The notes: generated by a model from the sequence alone, not told the origin. Shown: positions 1 through 8,876, counted from the stretch's first letter. The stretch is DNA of 64,000 nt from Paraglaciecola sp. T6c (GCF_000014225.1 NC_008228.1:4960001-5024000), one strand, 5' to 3'. Made by a program: numbers and translations.

Positions 1-1
1 A

Positions 2-172
2 GTCGTCAACGGTTTACAGCGCGTTCGTCCCAGCATGAAAATTCAACCGAAAATCGTCGATATGACCTCACAAGAAGCCCTGACTGCTTTACGTCAGCAA
101 CAGAAATTACTTGACCAAACCAGCAATGAATTGACTGCTCAAGCAGACAATGATTCAGCTGAACGCGGTTAA
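2..172 (+). CDS. RND efflux periplasmic adaptor (MFP), C-terminal end only
   Basis: The first 56 codons in frame 2 are the end of a gene that begins outside the window. The visible peptide begins VVNGLQRVRPSMKIQP, which matches the end of the membrane-proximal domain of AcrA/MexE-type adaptors, where the usual form is VxxGLQRVRPGxxV. A polar tail of about 35 residues follows before TAA. Eleven bases then separate it from the RND permease, whose ribosome site (GGGAGG) lies in that gap, so the two are one operon. By family the adaptor bridges the inner-membrane pump and the outer-membrane channel. Nothing can be said of the rest of the protein. Confidence 0.9.
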   Translation, partial: VVNGLQRVRPSMKIQPKIVDMTSQEALTALRQQQKLLDQTSNELTAQADNDSAERG

Positions 173-183
173 GGGAGGCAATC

Positions 184-3100
184 ATGTTTTCGCAGTTTTT
201 TATACGCCGTCCCATATTTGCGGCCGTTATCTCGCTGATTTTCTTTATCGTAGGGGCCATTTCTGTTTGGCAACTGCCGATAACAGAATATCCGGAAGTG
301 GTTCCCCCGACTGTGGTCGTGACCGCAAACTACCCAGGTGCAAATCCAAAAGTGATTGCCGAAACAGTGGCATCACCTCTTGAGCAGGAGATTAACGGTG
401 TGGAGAACATGTTGTACATGTCTTCTCAGGCCACCTCTGATGGCACTATGACACTCACCATTACATTTGCCATTGGTAGCGATGTAGACTTGGCGCAAAC
501 TCAAGTGCAAAGCCGTGTTGAACGTGCCAAGCCGCGTCTTCCTGAGGAGGTACAACGCCTTGGTGTTGTGACCGAAAAATCATCACCAGATTTAACCATG
601 GTGGTGCATTTAACCTCTCCTGATGAACGCTACGACATGTTGTATTTGTCTAACTACGCGGTGCTAAACGTCAAAGACGAGCTCGCTCGCATTAACGGGG
701 TTGGCCAAGTGCGCGTATTCGGTGCCGGCGATTACAGCATGCGTGTATGGCTAGACCCAAATAAAGTGGCTGCATTGGGCTTGTCTCCAGCAAATATTGT
801 GGCGGCTATTCGTGAGCAAAACCAACAAGCTGCTGCTGGGAGCCTAGGTGCTCAGCCTAGTGGCGACAGCGACTTTCAGCTGTTAATTAATGTTAAAGGT
901 CGCTTGACGGATGTAGAAGAATTTGAGGACATCATTGTTAAAGTGGGCGAACAAGGCCAAATTAGCCGCTTAAAGGATGTTGCACGCGTTGAACTTGGCG
1001 CATCAACTTATGCCCTTCGTTCTATGCTCGATAATAAAGACGCTGCCGCCATGCCTGTATTTCAAGCATCGGGCTCTAACGCGATCCAAATTTCTGATGA
1101 TGTACGCAGCAAGATGGCTGAGCTATCTAAGAGCTTCCCTGAAGGTTTGAGTTACGACATCGTTTACGACCCAACCGTATTTGTGCGAGGCTCAATTGAA
1201 GCCGTGGTTAAAACCTTGTTCGAAGCCCTACTATTAGTGGTATTGGTTGTGGTGCTGTTCTTACAAACGTGGCGCGCCTCGATCATTCCTTTGGTCGCAG
1301 TTCCTGTATCTCTGGTTGGCACCTTTGCCTTCATGCATCTGTTAGGCTTTTCACTTAATGCCTTATCGCTATTTGGCTTGGTACTCGCCATCGGTATTGT
1401 AGTAGATGACGCCATCGTGGTGGTTGAAAACGTTGAGCGCAACATCGCAGATGGCTTATCCCCTATCGCTGCAACCCAAAAAGCCATGAAAGAAGTCACT
1501 GGCCCTATCGTAGCGACCACCTTGGTTCTAGCGGCAGTATTTATTCCAACGGCATTTATGTCAGGCCTAACGGGGCAGTTTTACAAGCAGTTCGCCCTGA
1601 CCATTACTATTTCAACCTTTATCTCGGCGATTAACTCGCTAACGCTAAGCCCTGCATTATCAGCCTTATTGCTTAAAAGTCATGACAGCAAGAAAGATGC
1701 CCTGACCCGAGGCATGGACAAACTGCTCGGCGGCTGGTTATTTAACCCATTTAACCGCTTATTCACTCGTTTATCAGACGGCTACGGCTGGGTCGTTAAA
1801 AAAGTTCTGCGCTTTGGTGTTCTGGTTGGTGTGATTTATATCGGCTTGGTTAGCTTGACCGGTTTGCAATTCGCCACCACGCCTACGGGCTATGTACCCG
1901 GCCAAGACAAACAATATCTAGTGGCATTTGCCCAGTTACCTGATGCAGCCTCGCTTGATCGCACAGAAGAAGTCATTAAAGAAATGTCTCGCATTGCGCT
2001 TGAGCAACCCGGAGTGGCCAACTCAGTTGCCTTCCCTGGTTTGAGCATTAACGGCTTCACCAACAGCACCAACAGCGGTATCGTTTTTACTCCTCTTGAT
2101 GACTTTGCGGATCGCACAGACCCGTCATTGTCAGCAGGTGCCATTGCAGCAGCGCTCAATCAGAAATTTGCCGCCATTGAAGATGCATACATTGCTATTT
2201 TCCCGCCGCCGCCGGTACAGGGCTTAGGCACCATCGGTGGCTTTAGGCTGCAAATTCAAGATCGCGCCAATTATGGTTATGACGAGCTGTACAAAGTCAC
2301 CATGCAAGTAATGCAAAAAGCGTGGGCGACGCCTGAACTAGCCGGAGTGTTCTCTAGCTATCAAATCAACGTGCCTCAGCTAGATGTAGACATTGATCGC
2401 ACCAAGGCTAAGCAGCAGTCTGTTTCGCTTGATGAGCTATTCACTACTTTGCAAGGTTATATGGGCTCGGTATACGCCAATGACTTCAACCAGTTTGGGC
2501 GTACTTACCAAGTCAATGTGCAAGCGGATGAGCAATTCAGACAAACGCCTGAGCAAATTGCCCAGCTCAAGGTACGTAACAATAAGGGTGACATGGTACC
2601 CATCGGCTCGTTTATTAACGTGAACAATACCGCAGGCCCTGACCGCGTGATGCACTACAACGGCTTTACCACCGCTGAGATTAATGGCGGCGCAGCGCCA
2701 GGCTTTAGCTCAGGTGAAGCACAAGCTGCGATTGAAAAAATATTAGCACAAACCTTGCCCAACGGCATGACCTACGAGTGGACAGAATTAACCTATCAAC
2801 AAATATTGGCGGGCAATGCAGGCATGTATATCTTCCCGTTGATCATCCTGTTGGTATTCATGGTGTTAGCCGCTCAGTACGAGAGCTTAAGCTTACCTTT
2901 GGCGATTATTTTGATCATCCCGATGACGTTACTATCAGCGTTAAGCGGCGTACTTATCGCCGGAGGCGACAACAATATATTCACCCAAATTGGCTTTATT
3001 GTGCTGGTAGGACTGGCAACCAAAAACGCCATTTTAATTGTTGAGTTCGCCAAAGAATTGCAAGACGAAGGGAGTACCGCTTATGAGGCAATCCTTGAAT

Positions 3101-3360
3101 CTGGCCGCTTACGGTTGCGCCCAATATTGATGACCTCTATCGCATTCATTATGGGGGTAGTGCCAATGGTGTTCTCAAGTGGCGCAGGCTCTGAGATGCG
3201 CCAAGCCATGGGCGTTGCTGTGTTCTCAGGCATGATCGGGGTCACCGTGTTTGGTCTACTTCTTACGCCATTATTTTACTACGTGCTCGCTAGAAGAGGC
3301 GAGCGTCAATCTAGCAACGCCCTAGTAAACACCGCCAAACAGGAGGCTGACCATGGGTAA
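184..3360 (+). CDS. RND multidrug efflux permease (AcrB/MexF family, HAE1)
   Basis: This 1058-residue protein has the normal length and layout of a proton-driven HAE1 pump: an N-terminal membrane helix (FFIRRPIFAAVISL), a periplasmic pore/docking domain, helices 2-6, a second periplasmic domain and helices 8-12. The proton-relay acidic pair is present as D408/D409 in the VVDDAIVVVENVER motif, and the partner lysine is K947 in GLATKNAILIVEF. The IVVVENVERN form is closer to MexF/OqxB than to AcrB, but the substrate cannot be read from sequence. It is the middle gene of an adaptor-permease-channel operon. ATG follows GGGAGG at good spacing. The operon promoter lies outside the window. Confidence 0.95.
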   Translation: MFSQFFIRRPIFAAVISLIFFIVGAISVWQLPITEYPEVVPPTVVVTANYPGANPKVIAETVASPLEQEINGVENMLYMSSQATSDGTMTLTITFAIGSDVDLAQTQVQSRVERAKPRLPEEVQRLGVVTEKSSPDLTMVVHLTSPDERYDMLYLSNYAVLNVKDELARINGVGQVRVFGAGDYSMRVWLDPNKVAALGLSPANIVAAIREQNQQAAAGSLGAQPSGDSDFQLLINVKGRLTDVEEFEDIIVKVGEQGQISRLKDVARVELGASTYALRSMLDNKDAAAMPVFQASGSNAIQISDDVRSKMAELSKSFPEGLSYDIVYDPTVFVRGSIEAVVKTLFEALLLVVLVVVLFLQTWRASIIPLVAVPVSLVGTFAFMHLLGFSLNALSLFGLVLAIGIVVDDAIVVVENVERNIADGLSPIAATQKAMKEVTGPIVATTLVLAAVFIPTAFMSGLTGQFYKQFALTITISTFISAINSLTLSPALSALLLKSHDSKKDALTRGMDKLLGGWLFNPFNRLFTRLSDGYGWVVKKVLRFGVLVGVIYIGLVSLTGLQFATTPTGYVPGQDKQYLVAFAQLPDAASLDRTEEVIKEMSRIALEQPGVANSVAFPGLSINGFTNSTNSGIVFTPLDDFADRTDPSLSAGAIAAALNQKFAAIEDAYIAIFPPPPVQGLGTIGGFRLQIQDRANYGYDELYKVTMQVMQKAWATPELAGVFSSYQINVPQLDVDIDRTKAKQQSVSLDELFTTLQGYMGSVYANDFNQFGRTYQVNVQADEQFRQTPEQIAQLKVRNNKGDMVPIGSFINVNNTAGPDRVMHYNGFTTAEINGGAAPGFSSGEAQAAIEKILAQTLPNGMTYEWTELTYQQILAGNAGMYIFPLIILLVFMVLAAQYESLSLPLAIILIIPMTLLSALSGVLIAGGDNNIFTQIGFIVLVGLATKNAILIVEFAKELQDEGSTAYEAILESGRLRLRPILMTSIAFIMGVVPMVFSSGAGSEMRQAMGVAVFSGMIGVTVFGLLLTPLFYYVLARRGERQSSNALVNTAKQEADHG

Positions 3361-4735
3361 CATGTTAAAAATAGGCACACTCACAGGGCTTATCTTTGCC
3401 CTTAGTGCCTGCGCAGTAGGCCCGGATTATCAGGCGCCTAATAAAGTTAACGATATCGAGCTTACAGGTACGTATGAGCAAGCGGAAAAGCTAACTAACT
3501 GGTGGCAAGCCTTCGGTGACGAAGATTTAAATCATTTAATTGATGAAGCGCTTAAAGAAAACCGGACGCTGTTTCAGGCTCAAGCCAACGTGTTGCGTGC
3601 ATATGCAATATTTCGTGATAGCCAGAACGACTTATTGCCAAAGGGTACGTTAGACGCAGGTTATTCAGCCTCAAAAAACCAGACAATGCTTGAGTCTGAC
3701 GACGATACTATTTTACGTGGCTACAACACGGGAGCTAACCTCACTTGGGACGTCGATTTGTTTGGCAAGGTGCGACGCGCCGTTGAGGCATCATTGGCCG
3801 AAGCGGAACAAGCCGACATTTTATGGCATGACGCCCAATTACAAATTATCAGCCAAGTAGCCGCTAGCTACGGTGACTATCGCGGTGCGCAATTCCGCTT
3901 GAAAGTGGCCGAGCAAAACTTAGCGAACTTACGCCAAACCCGCACCATTGTAAAAGCACGTTATCAAGCTGGGTTTGCCTCTGAGTTAGAAATGGCGCGT
4001 ATTAATGCCCAAGTTTTCGAAGTTGAAGCCACTGTACCGCAAATGCGTACCCTGCTCGCCCGTGCAGATGCGACTTTGTCAGCATTACTGGCTAAAAAGC
4101 CCGGTGAGTTAGTGCTGAATGCGCAGCCAGAGTTACCGCAGCTATCGCAACCTGTCGCATTAGTTCCTGGTGAAAACTACCTGCGTTACCGTGCTGATGT
4201 GGCAAGCTCTGAGCGCGCATTAGCGGCCAGTACTGCACGCATTGGTGTGGCCACCGCAGATTTGTACCCGAACGTATCGGTCAGCGGCTTCTTGGGCTTT
4301 TTGTCTGGCCCGGGCTTAACCTTAGGGGGTGATACTAAAAGCTGGAGCGTCGCCCCTACAATCAGTTGGCAAGCAGCTGATTTGGCTTCGGTCAAGGCGC
4401 GTATTCGTCAGGCTAATGCCAGCACTGATATCGCCTTAGCGCAGTTCGAGCAGCAAGTGTTTGATGCCCTAGCCGATATGCAGTTTTCACTGCAAAGCTA
4501 TAACTTTAGTCGCCAGCAAGAGCAAAGTACGCATCACCAATGGCAGGCAAGTGAAAAGGCCATGACCATAGCACGTCAACGCTTTGAAGCAGGAAGCGGA
4601 GAGTTTCTTGAATTATTGGAAGCTCAACGTGATGCCCTACAGAGCAGAGATCAACTTGCCTTGCTTGAACAACAAAGTTTCAATCGGTTAGTCGATGTAT
4701 ACCGTGCATTCGGTGGTGGTATCAGCGTTATTTAA
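3353..4735 (+). CDS. RND efflux outer-membrane factor lipoprotein (NodT/OprM type)
   Basis: A 460-residue TolC-family channel. A lipoprotein signal ends LSACAVGPDY, giving a lipidated Cys at residue 20 and the typical VGPDYQxP start of the mature protein. Two OEP repeats of long coiled-coil helices follow; the late helix has the common LLEAQRDAL form. It overlaps the permease by 8 bases. The start at 3353 is preferred because AGGAGG lies 7 bases upstream; the ATG at 3362 would be too far from it. With the adaptor and permease it completes a tripartite pump. A 7-bp stem hairpin lies 47 bases after the stop. Confidence 0.94.
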   Translation: MGNMLKIGTLTGLIFALSACAVGPDYQAPNKVNDIELTGTYEQAEKLTNWWQAFGDEDLNHLIDEALKENRTLFQAQANVLRAYAIFRDSQNDLLPKGTLDAGYSASKNQTMLESDDDTILRGYNTGANLTWDVDLFGKVRRAVEASLAEAEQADILWHDAQLQIISQVAASYGDYRGAQFRLKVAEQNLANLRQTRTIVKARYQAGFASELEMARINAQVFEVEATVPQMRTLLARADATLSALLAKKPGELVLNAQPELPQLSQPVALVPGENYLRYRADVASSERALAASTARIGVATADLYPNVSVSGFLGFLSGPGLTLGGDTKSWSVAPTISWQAADLASVKARIRQANASTDIALAQFEQQVFDALADMQFSLQSYNFSRQQEQSTHHQWQASEKAMTIARQRFEAGSGEFLELLEAQRDALQSRDQLALLEQQSFNRLVDVYRAFGGGISVI

Positions 4736-4782
4736 GCGTGAAAACTACAATTGCTGTGAGACAAGTCAACGTAATGACAAAA

Positions 4783-4800
4783 GCCGGATATGGATCCGGC
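4783..4800 (+). terminator. hairpin after the efflux operon (weak terminator)
   Basis: A perfect 7-bp stem GCCGGAT/ATCCGGC with a 4-base loop sits just after the outer-membrane factor gene. There is no strong T-run, so an intrinsic terminator is only possible. It also lies in the convergent gap with the TetR gene. Confidence 0.4.
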
Positions 4801-4993
4801 GTTTATGCGTGCGCTCTGCCTCGCCTGAAACGCGATAGCTTACACGGCTTATTCTTCAACAAAGGTATTTTGCTTGCGGTTTAACGCCCTTAAAAGGCTT
4901 GTCAGCAATAGTATTAGCAACGCCAATTGCAAAATATTTTATCGTGTTTCGCAATAACCCCCAGTAAGGGGAAGAACGTGTAAGTAAAGGATG

Positions 4994-5539
4994 TTAGCGT
5001 GAAGCCAATAAGCCAGCACTGGCCGTGGCGAAAATTTCAGTATCGTTCATGGCTTTGCTGACCAACATGGCTCCTTCTAGTAAAGACAAGGTAGCAATCG
5101 CTTGGCCCTTAGCGGCTTGCTCGCTCGCGCCGTCTGCTTGCTGGTAAGCTTGGGTTAACCAGGTAATATTTCGCTCGAAGAATCGCTGCGTTTGCGCTTT
5201 CACCTTTTCAGGTAGGCCGTCGGTTTCAGCGCCGAGTAAGCCACAAAGGCACATTTTTTTGTCTTCAGTTAGCGCGCACTGAAATTGCTGCAAATACACT
5301 TCAATAGGTTTTTTACCCTCAGCAATTAACACTTCTGGCGCACCTAAATGGGTTAAGAAGTTATCTGTATATTGGCGCGCCAATTCAGCGCCTAAATCCG
5401 CTTTGGTCGGGAAATGATAATGCACACTTGAGCTTTTAATGCCGATTTCGTCGGCCAATTCACGAAAGCTAAAGTTGTTGTAACCACCGGTTCTTACTTT
5501 AGCTTCAGCGGCCTTAAGTAAAAGTTGTTTCTTGCTCAT
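4994..5539 (-). CDS. TetR/AcrR-family regulator, AcuR/NemR-like with Cys-Leu-Cys motif
   Basis: A 181-residue regulator. The N-terminal helix-turn-helix (residues about 5-50) contains FSFRELADEIGIKSSSVHYH, characteristic of TetR proteins. The ligand domain has KKMCLCGLLGAE with cysteines at 97 and 99, plus C88. The MCLCG motif is shared with AcuR/NemR-type regulators, some of which sense electrophiles or acrylate; a cysteine-based sensor here is inference. The gene is convergent with the efflux operon and divergent from a GST-cupin operon. Two related palindromes lie in the divergent gap, one 21 bases upstream of this start, so autoregulation is likely. The ATG follows AGGAGCG. Confidence 0.9.
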   Translation of the reverse strand: MSKKQLLLKAAEAKVRTGGYNNFSFRELADEIGIKSSSVHYHFPTKADLGAELARQYTDNFLTHLGAPEVLIAEGKKPIEVYLQQFQCALTEDKKMCLCGLLGAETDGLPEKVKAQTQRFFERNITWLTQAYQQADGASEQAAKGQAIATLSLLEGAMLVSKAMNDTEIFATASAGLLASR

Positions 5540-5560
5540 AAGCGCTCCTGTTTGGCATAT

Positions 5561-5576
5561 TATCTATCAGTAGATA
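5561..5576. promoter_or_regulatory. candidate TetR operator 1 (next to the regulator start)
   Basis: The perfect inverted repeat TATCTA-TCAG-TAGATA lies 22 bases upstream of the TetR-family start. It shares the core CTAYCAGTAG with the second palindrome at 5814-5831. The position suits autorepression. Confidence 0.55.
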
Positions 5577-5785
5577 CATGGGTACAAGTCGCTAAATACT
5601 AATTGAGCTGGTGCCGCCCTATCATCTGTTTAGTACCGTTCTGTGGGTATCCCCCTTAAACTCTTCAGAAGCATAGCAGGTTAATCCCATCCACAATAAA
5701 TTGTAAGCAATTGAATTAATAAGATAAAAACTCTAAACCTAGAGTGTTTCGTGTTTTTTGCAGAGCAAAGTAAACCCTAAAGTCG

Positions 5786-5814
5786 TTGACAAGAGTTAGC
5801 TCAATCACTATAAC
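5786..5814 (+). promoter_or_regulatory. sigma70-type promoter for the GST-cupin operon
   Basis: TTGACA at 5786-5791 and TATAAC at 5809-5814 are separated by exactly 17 bases, a near-consensus housekeeping promoter. It points at the GST gene, whose ATG is about 125 bases downstream. The palindrome at 5814-5831 begins on the last base of the -10 element, so a bound repressor would cover the transcription start. Confidence 0.7.
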
Positions 5815-5831
5815 TACCTACCAGTAGGTAG
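5814..5831. promoter_or_regulatory. candidate TetR operator 2 (GST promoter)
   Basis: CTACCTAC-CA-GTAGGTAG is an 18-bp palindrome with perfect 8-bp arms. It shares the core CTAYCAGTAG with the site beside the TetR gene and overlaps the -10/+1 region of the GST promoter. The rest of the gap (5577-5785) shows no other clear signal. Confidence 0.7.
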
Positions 5832-5940
5832 ATTAATGCAATTAATACTACCAAAGTGAATAGCATCAGTCTCACTAGCCCAAGATCACCGAAAGTGATT
5901 AAGCCTTTAACAAACTGTACTAAACAACAAAGAGATAGCC

Positions 5941-6561
5941 ATGATCATATATGACGTTGAGAACTTCCCTAACCCGCTTCGCGTACGTATCGCATTAGCT
6001 GAGAAAAACGCCCTTGATAGCGTGACTTTTAAACCAGTGGACTTGATGAATGCTGAGCACAGAAGTGCAGCCTTTTTACGCAAAAACCCCTTTGCCGGTG
6101 TACCCGTGCTCGAACTAGACGACGGCACTTATCTCTCTGAATCCCCAGCGATCACTGAATACATTGATCATCATTTTGCTGGCCCTTCATTGACCGGTGA
6201 AACCCCCAAAGAGCGTGCAGTCATCAGCATGATGCAGCGCCGCGCTGAAACCCAAGTGCTTGACGCTATTGCCACTTACTTTCATCATGCAACCGACGGT
6301 TTAGGCCCTGAGTTAGAAACGTATCAAAATAGTGATTGGGGTCAAAAACAACATGCACGCGCAATGGCAGGTTTAGCTTATTTTGACAGTGTATTGGCCG
6401 AGCATAGCTATGTAGCGGGTGAGGCATTTACGATGGCCGACATTACCCTGTGGTGTGGCTTGGTATTCGGTAGTTTTTGTGATGTCGCTATTCCTGCTAA
6501 CTTAACGCACTTGCAAGCATGGCGCGACCGAGTTGCTAAACGCCCGAGTATTGCAGCTTAA
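5941..6561 (+). CDS. glutathione S-transferase family protein
   Basis: A 206-residue cytosolic GST. The thioredoxin-like N domain runs to about residue 80 and contains the cis-Pro motif GVPVLEL and the glutathione-contact pair in YLSESPAI. The all-helical C domain includes the N-capping region FTMADITLWCGL. By family it conjugates glutathione to electrophiles, or uses glutathione in a reductive or isomerase reaction; substrate unknown. It is the first gene of a two-gene operon with a ChrR-like cupin and is divergent from a TetR regulator with a CLC motif. This suggests an electrophile or oxidant response. Confidence 0.92.
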   Translation: MIIYDVENFPNPLRVRIALAEKNALDSVTFKPVDLMNAEHRSAAFLRKNPFAGVPVLELDDGTYLSESPAITEYIDHHFAGPSLTGETPKERAVISMMQRRAETQVLDAIATYFHHATDGLGPELETYQNSDWGQKQHARAMAGLAYFDSVLAEHSYVAGEAFTMADITLWCGLVFGSFCDVAIPANLTHLQAWRDRVAKRPSIAA

Positions 6562-6605
6562 TACGCCAGAAACGATATGATTGATACATCGATAGGAGCC
6601 TATAT

Positions 6606-7313
6606 ATGAATATTAATGCCGATTTTAGCCAGCGTGTCGTTGTTCACAGCCAAAAGCAACCTTGGGTAGCATCACCGATGCCAGGGGTTGACCGTAGGCC
6701 GCTTGATCGCGTTGGTGATGAAGTCGCTCGGGCAACCACTATAGTGCGCTATGCACCAGGCAGTGAATTTTCGCCTCATGTGCATACCGGCGGCGAAGAA
6801 TTCATCGTGCTTGAGGGCGTGTTTCAAGATCAGCATGGTGACTTTCCTGCAGGCTCCTATATTCGCAACCCGCCTCAATCGTCACATAAACCTGGCTCTG
6901 ATGAAGGCTGCGTAATTTTTGTAAAGCTATGGCAATTCAACCCAGATGACAGATTACACGTGAACGTACCTGCCAGAGCAGATGACGCTGCATCATCATT
7001 TGAATTTAACCCGCCCGCGACAGGTGTAATAAGTAAAATACTCTATCGTGATGAGTATGAAGTCGTCAGCGTATATGAATTAGCGCCCAACGGTGTGCTT
7101 GAGCTTGAAGCCAGCAAAGGCCTTGAGGCCCTAGTGCTTACAGGCGAAATTAGCGAAGGCGGCGACACCCTAGAAAAGCACAGCTGGCTGCGCCTGCCCA
7201 CAGACAGTCAATTCAAAGCTAAAGCTGGTCAATCCGGCGCAAGGCTATGGATAAAAACCCAGCATCTGCCGTTTGTAGAAGAGCAAATAGCGCGTGTTCA
7301 AAACGCTAAATAG
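6606..7313 (+). CDS. double-cupin protein, ChrR-like cupin family
   Basis: A 235-residue protein with two tandem cupin folds. The first (about 35-120) has a metal-binding set HVHTGGEEFIVLEG followed by GSYIRNPPQSSHKPG (His, His, Glu, His). The second (about 135-225) is degenerate, without the HxH. This is the cupin of anti-sigma factors such as ChrR, but the N-terminal anti-sigma zinc domain is missing, so it is not a complete ChrR. It follows the GST by 44 bases with its own AGGAGC site. It could be a small metal-dependent dioxygenase-like enzyme or a sensor; the context points to redox or electrophile handling. Confidence 0.85.
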   Translation: MNINADFSQRVVVHSQKQPWVASPMPGVDRRPLDRVGDEVARATTIVRYAPGSEFSPHVHTGGEEFIVLEGVFQDQHGDFPAGSYIRNPPQSSHKPGSDEGCVIFVKLWQFNPDDRLHVNVPARADDAASSFEFNPPATGVISKILYRDEYEVVSVYELAPNGVLELEASKGLEALVLTGEISEGGDTLEKHSWLRLPTDSQFKAKAGQSGARLWIKTQHLPFVEEQIARVQNAK

Positions 7314-7478
7314 TAATGACTGGCAGGTTTGCAGGACCGTTACAGGCTTAAACGGTTGCAGGGTTTTGCAGCTGCAGGGTTGATTGCACGTGTGAGAGAA
7401 AATAAAAGAGAAGAAAAGAGTAGGGCTAGAGTGAGCGTGACACCGTCTCTGCCCATTTTGCCCTTTCTGTTAGCGAAC

Positions 7479-7724
7479 TCAGTCTTTCGAAGAACCAAAC
7501 AGAAAATCTAACCAAATCGCTGCTGTATCGTTGCGATCTTGCTCATGGCGAGCCTTTGCTCTGGAGTCAACACAGGAATCATAGGTTGAATCTAAGGCTC
7601 TACCTTTATCAACACCTCGTTTATCAACAACATCCCAACAATCAGCGATATCTTTCGAATCACTCGTAACACTGCAACCCGTAAGCACAACTGAAAGAAG
7701 GCTGATTAATAATACATATTTCAC
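7479..7724 (-). CDS. small predicted lipoprotein, orphan
   Basis: An 81-residue protein of unknown family. I place the start at a GTG at 7724 because AAAGGA lies 6 bases upstream and the protein then begins with a clean lipoprotein signal, KYVLLISLLSVVLTGCS, with the lipid Cys about 17 residues in. An upstream ATG at 7781 would add 19 residues before it. The mature part is polar, has two Cys and ends WLDFLFGSSKD. It is followed upstream by a second small lipoprotein in the same direction. Function unknown. Confidence 0.6.
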   Translation of the reverse strand: MKYVLLISLLSVVLTGCSVTSDSKDIADCWDVVDKRGVDKGRALDSTYDSCVDSRAKARHEQDRNDTAAIWLDFLFGSSKD

Positions 7725-7813
7725 GGTTAATCCTTTAAAGCTCATTACAGGCAAAGCAAACGAAAGCGTTATGTTAGTCACTTGCTGTTCACTCGGTTTT
7801 TTACTGTTATTTT

Positions 7814-8044
7814 TTAATTGTCTTTGCAGGAGCAGTGAGTTGTTCCATCGTTATTTTTCCACTCTGAATAGCCGATTTTGTCACATCGACTTCGAATAAG
7901 ATTGCACTGCCCTTTGCTATGACCAAGGTTAATCCCCCCGCCATAAAATATCGCCTCTTCTACAACTTGTTGTTTGAAAGGAAGCGTTGAGCAACTCCCT
8001 AAAGTAAACGATATCAATAAGATGAATAATTTTACTATCTGCAT
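7814..8044 (-). CDS. small predicted lipoprotein with Cys-rich tail, orphan
   Basis: A 76-residue protein. The signal KLFILLISFTLGSCS ends in a lipobox with Cys at about residue 18. The mature segment carries four further Cys (QCNLIRSRC and HCSCKDN), suggesting disulfides in the periplasm. AAGG lies upstream of the ATG. I do not recognise a family. It lies 89 bases upstream of the other small lipoprotein, so co-transcription is possible. Confidence 0.55.
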   Translation of the reverse strand: MQIVKLFILLISFTLGSCSTLPFKQQVVEEAIFYGGGINLGHSKGQCNLIRSRCDKIGYSEWKNNDGTTHCSCKDN

Positions 8045-8185
8045 AAACTACCTTGTATGAAAAATGCTTCAATTAGCCGAGGGTTTCTGCCACAAAAATT
8101 CGTTGCGATGTATCTGATCCCGCTGTTACACCCTAATTTTGATCTGGCGTATTTTACTTTTGTTGCGCGACTCTTACTGCCTTAC

Positions 8186-8698
8186 TCACGCACTTCTATT
8201 AAAACTGGTAACCGACTTGAAGGAGCCGCCATATTCTGATTCAGCGCTTGCATTAGTCGCGTGAACTGAAACGCCAAATGTTGCCCCTCTTCGATTTATG
8301 CCATTCATAAAATAGGTATAGCTGATACCCGCTCCATAGATATTATCGTCATGGTAATACACCTCTATTCCTTCGGTCGTCGATGCTCTACTAAAATATG
8401 ACTCTCGCCCTACCAAGCCAGCATAGACGCCAAAACCATGCTTATTGGAATCGAAGTCAAATAAGTCTGTCTTAATCCAACCTGCTCCAAACCCACAAGT
8501 TGAACCGAGACGAGAGCTATACTCGACACAGCCGACAGAAATATATTTCAAATCATTTTCAGACAGTAACGACAGATTGGCCCCGATACCTGTGTACATC
8601 GAACCTACACCTATGCCAATTGAAAAGTCTTTATCTTGGGTTTCTTCTGCGAAGCAATTTAACGATAAAAAAGGGAGAAGCAGCGCTAATTTTTTCAA
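8186..8698 (-). CDS. exported, probably outer-membrane beta-barrel-like protein, orphan
   Basis: A 170-residue protein starting at TTG, with AAGGA 7 bases upstream. A signal peptide (KKLALLLPFLSLNCFA, then EE) leads into Gly- and aromatic-rich alternating segments such as FSIGIGVGSMYTGIGANLSL and GFGVYAGLVGRES. This pattern is usual in small outer-membrane barrels, but I cannot name a family. There is a Cys pair at GCVEYS and STCGFG. No partner gene is obvious; neighbours are small lipoproteins and a transposase. Confidence 0.55.
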   Translation of the reverse strand: MKKLALLLPFLSLNCFAEETQDKDFSIGIGVGSMYTGIGANLSLLSENDLKYISVGCVEYSSRLGSTCGFGAGWIKTDLFDFDSNKHGFGVYAGLVGRESYFSRASTTEGIEVYYHDDNIYGAGISYTYFMNGINRRGATFGVSVHATNASAESEYGGSFKSVTSFNRSA

Positions 8699-8876
8699 AA
8701 TATGTCCTTATGTTTTGAGAGTGGTAACGGGAGAAGGACTCCGTTTCATCAAATACAGATATGAATATTTGGAGCTCCTACCTTTCGTTCGATGAGGTGT
8801 TTTAGCATGAGATTCACTGCATTGCACAGGTTAAATTAATTACCACCAAAAGACACAGCTACGAGGAACAGTAATC

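Noticed and set aside
1164-1520. 118-aa open frame on the minus strand inside the RND permease
   Set aside because: It is antisense to a highly conserved coding region, with low-complexity Thr/Ser content and no ribosome site; it is a shadow of the permease.
4783-5831. TetR gene as the local repressor of the efflux operon
   Set aside because: It is convergent with that operon, and both palindromes lie on its other side at the GST promoter. The efflux promoter is not in the window, so a link cannot be shown.
7329-7511. 60-aa plus-strand frame after the cupin gene
   Set aside because: No ribosome site, basic low-complexity product, and it overlaps the end of a better-supported small lipoprotein gene.
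8445-8795. 116-aa plus-strand frame over the barrel-like gene
   Set aside because: It overlaps the minus-strand gene that has a signal peptide and a ribosome site; the plus frame has no such support.
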